A stretch of 64,000 nucleotides of DNA from Dactylorhiza incarnata (Eukaryota > Streptophyta > Magnoliopsida > Asparagales > Orchidaceae): positions 8,678,001-8,742,000 of the forward strand of contig JAWHQI010000065.1 of NCBI GenBank assembly GCA_033032865.1, in the 5' to 3' direction. Shown here piece by piece: positions 57,809 through 64,000 of this stretch (its first letter is position 1; each line of letters begins with the position of its first letter). A program made the translations under genes and the position numbers. The notes under the pieces are model-generated. The model saw nothing but the letters and a program-made list of their open reading frames with translations. It was not told the origin of the DNA and did not search any database.

Positions 57809-58064
57809 AGGCCGAAAGCAGGGGCCATAACACCAAGCAGAAATATAGGCCGAAAGCAGAGGCCATAATAATAAGCTGAAAAGTAGGCCGAAAGCAGAGG
57901 CCATGGTAATTAACAGAAAAGTAGGCCGAAAGCAGAGGCCATGGTAATAAACAAAAAAGTAGGCCGAAAGCAGAGGCCATGGTAATAAACAGAAAAGTAG
58001 GCCGAAAGCAGAGGCCATGGTAATAAACTGAAAAGTAGGCCGAAAGCAGAGGCCATAATGACAG
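57809..58064. repeat. 38-bp tandem repeat in LTR I
   Basis: Seven copies start AGGCCGAAAGCAGAGGCCAT, at 57809, 57847, 57885, 57923, 57961, 57999 and 58037. Each has an internal dyad, GGCC...GGCC. Confidence 0.95.
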
Positions 58065-58364
58065 GACCAGTGCGAGACTGGATTTAAATGAAAGTACAGA
58101 AAGTAAATGCGGGGGACCAGTGCGAGACTGGATTTAAAGGGAAGTACAGAATGTAAATGCGGGGGACCAGTGCGAGACTGGATTTAAAGGGAAGTACAGA
58201 AAGTAAATGCGGGGGACCAGTGCGAGACTGGATTTAAAGGGAAGTACAGAAAGTAAATGCGGGGGACCAGTGCGAGACTGGATTTAAAGGGAAGTACAGA
58301 AAGTAAATGCGGGGGGCCAGTGCGAGACTGGATTTATTGGAAAGTACGGAAAGCAGTAACAGCA
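58065..58364. repeat. 50-bp tandem repeat in LTR I
   Basis: Six copies start GACCAGTGCGAGACTGGATT, at 58065 and every 50 bases to 58315. CCAGTGCGAGACTGG forms a short stem-loop. Confidence 0.95.
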
Positions 58365-59146
58365 TAAGGAAAGGGTTAGTAGTCTAATCGCTCTTTTATT
58401 ATTGTCGCGGCGGGGTTAAATTTCAGCGCCGCGCCGCGATTTCGTTCCGATTTTCGCGTCTATATTCCGAGCTTAGTCGATTCCTTGGATAGATACGCAT
58501 AATTTTTAATAGGCATTTAAAAATATGCGTCGAGGGGACGCCGATTCATTTTGATGAATTTCGCTCTTTTTGGGCGTTTATTTTCGCTTGTAAAAGCTTT
58601 TGGAGGACCAAAATAAGAAACCACACCTCCCAATTTTAATAGTAGTTGTAAAACACCTTTAATTAGAGCCCCTAATTTTTGGTGATTTTTGCGAACTTAT
58701 TTGGACGTTAATTTTCTCAAAATAAACCCTACAAAGGATTTTAAAAATAGTAAAATTCCTCCTAAAAATCCCAAAAAAATTCAGTAGGTTCCCCTTAGGG
58801 TGGGGCACATTTTTTATTTAGAAAACTTCTTCCCAATCTGCCCCATTTTTTCTCAAAAAAATGGGGAAGGGGGAAGGGAGATTGGGGTGCGGTTAGGGAA
58901 AGGGAAGGGGGGTGTTGGGGTGCGATTAGGGAAAGGGAGGGGGCGCAGGGGCCTTGTACCATGCGCCTTCCCGCGGCTCCCACAGCGGATCTGCGGCGGA
59001 TCCGCTGTGGGAGCACTCAAACTGAGGCGGAAGGCGGGAAACGAGGAGCGGGAGGCCGCCCGATCTCCTGGGGGAGATCGGGCGGCTCCCGCCATCCCCG
59101 CCAGCAGGCGGCCCCAGCTGCCGCCGGGCAGCGGTCAGAGGGGCCG

Positions 59147-59640
59147 GCGCCGCCCCCGGTCGGTGCGCCGGGGGCCGGCGACTCCTCCGGTGATAGTCCG
59201 GCGGCCTGGTGCCGCCGGCCACCGCCGGGGGAGGGCGAAGAAGTAAGCGGGAGGCGGAGGCGCGGCCTGCATGGGCCATGCAGGCCTGCTGCGCCGCCGC
59301 CTCCGCTGAGAGGGCGCCGGTGCCGCCCCTGGTCGGTGCGCCGGGGGTCGGCGCCCACTCCGGTGGTGGTCCGGCGGCCGGGCGCCGCCGGACCCCGCCG
59401 GAAGGAGGATCTGGAGGGGACGGGGAGGCGCGGCGCAGCCGGCCCGAACCATGTCGGCTTGCCGTGCCGCCGCCTCCACGTGCATGGCCCTCCCTGCCGC
59501 CCCTGGTCGGGGCGCCGGGAGGGGGAAATCCTCCGGCGGTGGTCCGGCGGCCTGGAGCCGCCGGCCGCCGCCGGGGGAGGGGATTATTCCCCTCCAGGAA
59601 AACCAAGCAGAGGGGGGAGGGGGAGCTTCTACCTGGAGGT
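59147..59640. repeat. About 172-bp GC-rich tandem repeat in LTR I
   Basis: Three diverged copies (near 59147, 59319 and 59492) share GCCGCCCCTGGTCGGTGCG and, further on, GGTCCGGCGGCC. The repeats keep frames open on both strands (up to 361 codons), which I read as a composition effect. Confidence 0.75.
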
Positions 59641-60159
59641 GAGGTGGGGCTCGAGAGGTGGAGGGGCGGTGGCCGGCCATGAGGAAGGAGGAGGAGGTGG
59701 CGGCTTGGGGTTGGCTTGCTCCGGCAAGGTGGAGGAGGAGGAGGGCTGGGCTGCCGGCAGGGAGAGGCTGAGAGGGAGAGAGTGGGGTGGGGGTTTGAGA
59801 GGGGCTGCCCCTCCATTTATTGGAAAGGGGGGGAGCTCTCCCCCCCCCCCTCCTTTTCCTCCACGTGGGGATAAGGGAGGGGGAGATATTTCTCCCCGTC
59901 CCCTCCCTTCTCTCTCTCTCTCCTGCCCCCTTTGCCCAAATAGGGCTACCCATTCATGGGCAACCCTCTTCTTTGGGGGGGCTTTCTCTCCCCCCTTTTC
60001 CTTTTCCTTTCTCAATAAATTTCAGGGCGGGGGGGAAGAGGTTTGAACGAGTCAACTTATGGCGGGGTCCTCCTTGGCCCCCGGGGTCCAATAGGAGTTG
60101 TCGGGGCCGATGCCGGGTTCATGTGCTTTATATCTCATGCGTTGCACTGAGGCGATCTG

Positions 60160-60790
60160 CATAGTCGTAAAATGGCATACTCCCCATACGACCTTGAATC
60201 GAGGCCCAACGACTTCCGTTGCGCTCGTATTGTTCGCACGAGTTTACCAGAACTGACAGAAGTTAATTCGGGGCTCGTACGGTCACTATTCATAATAATG
60301 AGGTAGTGGCGCGCTACGATACCCGAAATAGTCGTTTTCTCCAAACGACATCGGATCGAAGTGCAACGAATTCCGTTGCGCTCGTATTGTCCATACGAGT
60401 CTAACGGAACTGACGGAAGTCCAATCGGGGTTCGTATGGTCACTATTCATAATAATGAGGTAGTGGGGCGCTACGACACCCGAAATGGTCGTTTTCTCCA
60501 AACGACCTCGGATCGAAGTGCAACGAATTCCGTTGCGCTCGTATTGTCCATACGAGTCTAACGGAACTGACGGAAGTCCAATCGGGGTTCGTATGGTCAC
60601 TATTCATAATAATGAGGTAGTGGGGCGCTACGACACCCGAAATGGTCATTTTCTCCAAACGACCTCGGATCGAAGTGCAACGAATTCCGTTGCGCTCGTA
60701 TTGTCCATACAAGTCTAACGGAACTGACGGAAGTCCAATCGGGGTTCATCTGGTCACTATACCCTAATGACTTAGTTGCGGCGCGCAATA
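60160..60790. repeat. 157-bp tandem repeat in LTR I
   Basis: About four copies; TTTTCTCCAAACGAC recurs at 60335, 60492 and 60649. The outer copies are more diverged. Confidence 0.9.
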
Positions 60791-61265
60791 TTACTTAAAA
60801 TGGTAGTTTTCTACTGCTCGGGCCTACTTTTATTGGGCTCACTAGGGTCTAGTGGCCCAATAAAAGTCGGAATGTTACACCGGTGACCTTGAGCGGGCTT
60901 GTGGAAGACGGGGAGGGAGAATTTGATCCCCTCCTCCCGCAAGTAGCATGCGAATGCTGCCAGCATCACGATTGAATTGAGATTTAGCTGTGCGGGAACT
61001 ATTCTGAAGTAGCGGAACACCTAGCACAGTTCAGGCCAGAGGGGGAGCCGGAGTCCCACCTCGAAAAGATCTAGGAGGATGGCGAGAGTGTCGGGCGAAA
61101 GCTGGTTGATGCAGTGGCGCCCTCCAGGGAGGCGCGCAGTGAATCCCGACAGATGTAGTCGACAATAGTCGCGGCGAAGTCCTCTTCGGACAAGTAGCAG
61201 ATGTCGAAGTTGTGGTTGAGGAACGATTGGGCGCACTTGCTCCTACCATCGGGTTCGGGGGCCAT

Positions 61266-61776
61266 CTCACGAAAGGAAGGCGGAAGGAAAATCTAAAGAG
61301 AGGTGCGAGTGCGAGTGTGAAAGCAAGGGAGGAAGAAGGGATGAAAGTGATAAATGTGGTAGGTGAGGCTGACTATTTATAAAAAAGTAAAGGAATTAAG
61401 ATCATTCTGAAGCATGAGGGTGCAGATAGCAATCACGCTACCTACGATGCCTTGGGATTCGAGCCAGCCTCACCTCCGTCCCACTTGTCGCTGAGCGACA
61501 AGGGTCGCGCACATAGTCCCGTTGAAAGGCGAAAGCAATACAAAACAAAGCAAGATCAAAACATTAAACTCACACTTGACAAAGCGGAAAGAAAATTACG
61601 CGAGATAAAAGCTTGATTATCTAAAGCACGAGATTGTTTGTTACAAAGCCGATCTCAGCATACATTAAAGAAGCTTATTGCGAGAGGTGAGGGTATATAA
61701 GGGGGAAAGTGTCGATAGGCTCGGTATTGAATCCATTACATCTACCGGGCCTCGCCTCTCTGTCCTCAGTGGCACT
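61266..61776. other. Upstream region of the gypsy C antisense gene
   Basis: No coding sequence is seen. A minus-strand TATA box lies at 61374-61381. A plus-strand TATATAAG at 61695-61702 could belong to the gypsy 3' LTR, which I cannot delimit. Confidence 0.4.
61374..61381 (-). promoter_or_regulatory. TATA box for the antisense gene
   Basis: The minus strand reads TATAAATA about 110 bases upstream of the ATG at 61265, a usual promoter distance. It supports independent transcription of the antisense gene. Confidence 0.5.
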
Positions 61777-62468
61777 TGTAAAGAAAATAGGGTGTGCCGA
61801 GACGAGAAATTCGAAAGAAAACAAAACACAGAAAAACACAGAAGACACACAGATTTACAGAGGTTCACCCCAATCCGGGCTACGTCCCCTCTCCCCTTCC
61901 TCTTGTCTTTGTTCTATTCACCAAGACGGATTACAGCTTACAAGGTTACAAGGATCAAAACCGATCCTACCTCACTTAACCCTCTTCAGGCAAGAACAGA
62001 GGAACCGCCGCCAAGAAAGCACTGTTCCGTTTCTTTTTTGCTTAACGACCTTTTTCCTTCTTAACCCTAAACCAGAGTTATGCACCCTTTAAATAGGGTG
62101 CCAAACCGGGCTCAGACCAAACATCCGCTGAGATGGAACCTGCTGAGACAGCATGTACACCAGGCGTCGAGCGTCGAACGCAGGCGTCGAGCGCAGGCGT
62201 CGAGCGCAGGCATCGAGCGTCGAACGCAGGCATCGAGCGGAGGCGTCGAGCGGAGGCGTCGAGCGGAGGCATCGAGCGGAGGCGTCGAGTGGAGGCGTCG
62301 AGCGCAGGCGTCGAACGTCGAACGCAGGCATCTCTCGTTCGACGAGCCGTTGAGACGGGAGTAATCAAGGACCCGTTCGTCGAACGCAGGCGGAGTTCGA
62401 CGAACTCTTCTCCGTTCGTCGAACGTCGTTCGACGAACACTGACCAAAAGTGTTCCCCAACTCCAACA
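61777..62468 (-). repeat. 3' LTR of J (about 690 bp)
   Basis: The right end is firm (CCAACA at 62468, next to the purine tract) and the left end is not. A TATA-like TATTTAAAG is on the minus strand at 62089-62097. A hairpin AGGATC-AAAACC-GATCCT is at 61950-61967. Confidence 0.55.
62160..62435. repeat. GCGTCGAGCG array in the U3 of J
   Basis: About fifteen copies of GCGTCGAGCGCAG or GCATCGAGCGGAG lie at 14-15-base steps, with GTCGAACG variants. The array ends directly upstream of the TATA-like box in element sense. Open frames on both strands are repeat effects. Confidence 0.85.
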
Positions 62469-62480
62469 TTCTCCCACTTG
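62469..62480 (-). other. Polypurine tract of J
   Basis: The minus strand reads CAAGTGGGAGAA directly before the 3' LTR. Confidence 0.75.
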
Positions 62481-64000
62481 GTGAACATCTTCCTCCGACG
62501 AGAGCTGCTCCTCCAACCTTCCTCTTCAACCCTATGGTCGTTGCACACCATTGAAATTTGGCAACAGGAACCGCCTTGGTAAGAAAATCAGAGCTGTTCT
62601 CCATCGTGTCCACCTTCTCCAGTTGAACTACCTTCTTCTCCACCCTCTCCCGGATGAAATGATACTGGATGTCAATGTGTTTGGTTCGTGCGTGGAAGGC
62701 TGGATTCTTGGCTAGCTGAATAGCCCCTTGGCTGTCACACCACAGCTTCACTGGCCCCTGCTCAAACCCGAGCTCCAAACATAGCCTCCGCAGCCATATG
62801 GCCTCTTTGCTCGCATGAGTAAGAGCCATGTACTCTGCCTCCGTCGACGAGAGTGCCACCACGCATTGCCTCCGACTCATCCAACTGATTGCACCTCCAA
62901 ACAGTGTGAACACGTACCCATTGGTGGAATCCTGCTATCCAGATCACCTCCCCAATCCGAGTCCACGCGTCCAACCACGTCCAGGACTCCTCCTTCACCA
63001 GCCCCTTCAAAACATAGGGAGTAATTCGAAGTGCCTCGGAGATACCTGAACACACGCTTCACAGCGTTCCAGTGTTCCTTTCCTGGTGTAGCCATATACC
63101 GGCTCAACACTCCCACTGCTTGAGCAATGTCAGGACGAGTGCAGACCATGGCGTACATCAAGCTCCCACAGCACTAGCATTAGGGACCTTCGCCATGTCC
63201 TCGACCTCATCATGTGTCTTCGGGCTCAACTCTGCAGATAACTTGCACCCAACTGGCATTGGTGCTCCCACTGGCTTGCAGTCCGTCATATTGAACTTCT
63301 TCAACATCTCCTCGACGTACCTCTGCTGCCCCAACCAAAGCTTCTTCTTGCTTCGATCCCTGGAAATCTGCATTCCCAAGATGACACTTGCTGGCCGCAA
63401 ATCCTTCATCTCGAATTTGGCTGAGAGCAGCTTCTTTACTTGTTGGATCATCCTGACACTATTGCCCACCAGTAGCATATCATCTACATAAAGTGTCAGG
63501 AAGATGAACTGCTCTCCCTTTCTCTAAATGTACACACAGTGGTTCAAATTCGATCTTTCAAAACCTAACTCCAGCATGTAGGTGTCGAATTTCTGGTACC
63601 ACATCCTCGGAGATTGTTTTAGTCCATACAGGGACTTCTTCAGCCTGTAAACCTGATCCTCCTTGCCCTTGGCTTCGAATCCTTCTGGCTGCTTCATGTA
63701 TATCTCCTCCTCCAGATCACCGTGAAGAAACGCCATCTTCACATTCATCTGCTCGATCTCTAAATCATGTGCTGCCGCAATAGAGAGAACCAGTCTGATC
63801 GATGTCATCTTGGCTACCGGTGAGAAGATCTCATCATAATCAACACCTTCGACCTGGGAGAACCCCTTTGCAACCAACCTTGCCTTGTATTTCTCCACAG
63901 TGCCATCACCCTTCACCTTCTTCTTGAAAACCCATTTGCTTCCAATGGACTTCCTCCCCTTTGGAAGCTTACACAGACACCAAGTCTGATTCTTCCTCAG
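62481..64000 (-). pseudogene. pol: pol of J: RT and RNase H, partial
   Basis: RT enters from the window edge (SIGSKWVFKKKVKGDG) and is open to a stop at about 63524. It resumes in the same frame to 63158, with shifted frames after that. Motifs are EQMNVKMAFLHG (the usual catalytic Asp of QMDVK is Asn), YVDDMLLVGN near 63480, RPDIAQAVGV near 63110 and RNase H with SSTEAEYMAL near 62830 and CDSQGAI near 62735. There is a one-base loss near 63163 and another shift near 62930. The final RNase H frame has no stop at the end of pol and runs through the purine tract into the LTR (stop at 62365). It is inactive. Confidence 0.88.

Larger units (their letters stand above)
56560..60879. repeat. Solo LTR I (4320 bp), probably gypsy chromovirus
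   Basis: It runs TGTAAGAC to TGTTACA with target duplication CCGGT (56555-56559 and 60880-60884). No gag, pol, primer site or purine tract is seen inside, so a solo LTR is the simplest reading. The ends and unusual length resemble Tekay/Del-type LTRs (inference). It contains a 17-base C-run (56567-56583), four tandem arrays, and a very GC-rich block (about 58930-59800) where long frames are open on both strands. Stretches 56600-57800 and 58365-58930 hold no gene that I recognise. Confidence 0.75.
55107..61265 (-). pseudogene. Antisense extra gene of gypsy C (Tat aORF), three exons, split by I
   Basis: Read on the minus strand, the start is at 61265 (MAPEPDGRSKCAQSF). Exon 1 (61265-60880, then 56554-56331 after solo LTR I) contains GLRLPLWPELC, FRYFRIVPAQLNLNS, and later HDWARRFVFMTG. 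This is the pattern of the 'putative gypsy type transposon' (Transposase_28-like) family. A 77-base intron joins in frame to exon 2 (56253-55583): Pro/Ser-rich, a Lys stretch, then helical. A second 77-base intron joins in frame to exon 3 (55505-55107), which is coiled-coil-like with an acidic end. Breaks are a 1-2-base shift near 61080, another near 60890, a TGA at 56337 and a TAA near 55324. Such antisense ORFs after the tandem repeats are known in Tat/Grande-type elements; the function is unknown. Confidence 0.75.
9593..61776 (+). mobile_element. Host gypsy element C (Tat lineage), interrupted
   Basis: Six insertions with target duplications interrupt one gypsy element whose own sequence continues across each gap. 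The order is RT, RNase H, second RNase H-like domain, integrase, then an 83-bp tandem array, then an antisense extra gene. This is the layout known for plant Tat/Grande-type elements. Gag, protease and the 5' LTR would lie left of L, and the 3' LTR is not recognised before J. Many stops and frameshifts show it is old. The right limit is uncertain. Confidence 0.8.
61777..64000 (-). mobile_element. Copia element J, 3' part only
   Basis: In minus orientation pol (64000 to about 62480) is followed by a purine tract and a 3' LTR (62468 to about 61777). The RT motif LYVDDMLLVGN and the purine tract AAGTGGGAGA resemble H more than A, so probably the same broad copia group. The rest is right of the window, and the LTR left end is a guess (TG at 61777). 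Confidence 0.75.

Noticed and set aside
57809..58364. Regular 38- and 50-bp repeats that could suggest a CRISPR array
   Set aside because: The repeats are directly head to tail with no unique spacers, lie inside a plant LTR, and have no cas genes.
58961..60046. 361-codon plus-strand frame and 296-codon minus-strand frame
   Set aside because: Both lie over the same GC-rich repeats, are Pro/Gly/Arg/Ala-rich and match no family; lack of stops is expected from composition.
56560..60879. DNA transposon with TGTAA...TTACA ends
   Set aside because: The 5-bp duplication, TG...CA ends, length and lack of transposase fit a solo LTR better; the inverted part is only about five bases.
62078..62582. Several Arg/Ser-rich frames of 66-157 codons
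   Set aside because: They are translations of the GCGTCGAGCG repeat in the J LTR.
1..64000. Host plant genes between the elements
   Set aside because: Every stretch was assigned to an element or to featureless spacer; no non-transposon protein family was recognised.

Overview
The window is plant nuclear DNA made entirely of nested LTR retrotransposons. I see no host gene, tRNA, rRNA or CRISPR array. The evidence is Ty1/copia and Ty3/gypsy polyproteins, initiator-tRNA-Met primer sites, TG...CA LTR ends, 5-bp target duplications, and the SIRE-like and Tat-like extra ORFs known from angiosperm elements. It suits the intergenic heterochromatin of an angiosperm with a large genome. The species cannot be told from this.

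The scaffold is one degraded Tat-type gypsy element (C, + strand, 9593 to about 61776). In order it has RT (9593-10793), RNase H (19678-20731), integrase (32105-33104), an 83-bp tandem array (33198-38195, in three pieces) and an antisense, intron-containing extra gene (55107-61265). Six insertions with target duplications split it: copia B (10794-19677, CAAGA), copia A (20732-32104, GGTAC), copia derivative F (33604-35722, GGTTC), solo LTR K (36123-37352, GTAGG), copia G (38336-54563, ACTCG/ACTCA) and solo LTR I (56560-60879, CCGGT). Copia H (41155-49368, GTGTG) lies inside G. At the left, LTR fragment L (9119-9592) abuts C, copia D cuts L, and copia E cuts D. At the right, copia J runs off the window.

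A is the best preserved: gag and pol are open apart from one nonsense codon, followed by a large aORF with an N-terminal conserved domain, a coiled coil and a basic tail. E and G have gag and the same kind of aORF but no protease, integrase or RT, so they look like non-autonomous partners of A-like elements.

The most unusual signal is a set of short dyad sites, CGTCGA-N7-TCGACG with a nearly constant 7-nt spacer. They are arrayed in the LTR U3 just upstream of the TATA box (E, F, G), just upstream of the aORF (E, G), and inside the gag coding sequence as an exact 33-bp (11-codon) repeat (E, D). B carries a different dyad (GCGTTA-N5-TAACGC) in matching places, and K has GCGCTAGCGC arrays. A second signal is tandem hairpins in the transcribed part of the LTRs, with a conserved loop and covarying stems. 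I propose that the dyads are binding sites for a dimeric regulator, possibly the aORF product. That is a hypothesis, not something the sequence proves.
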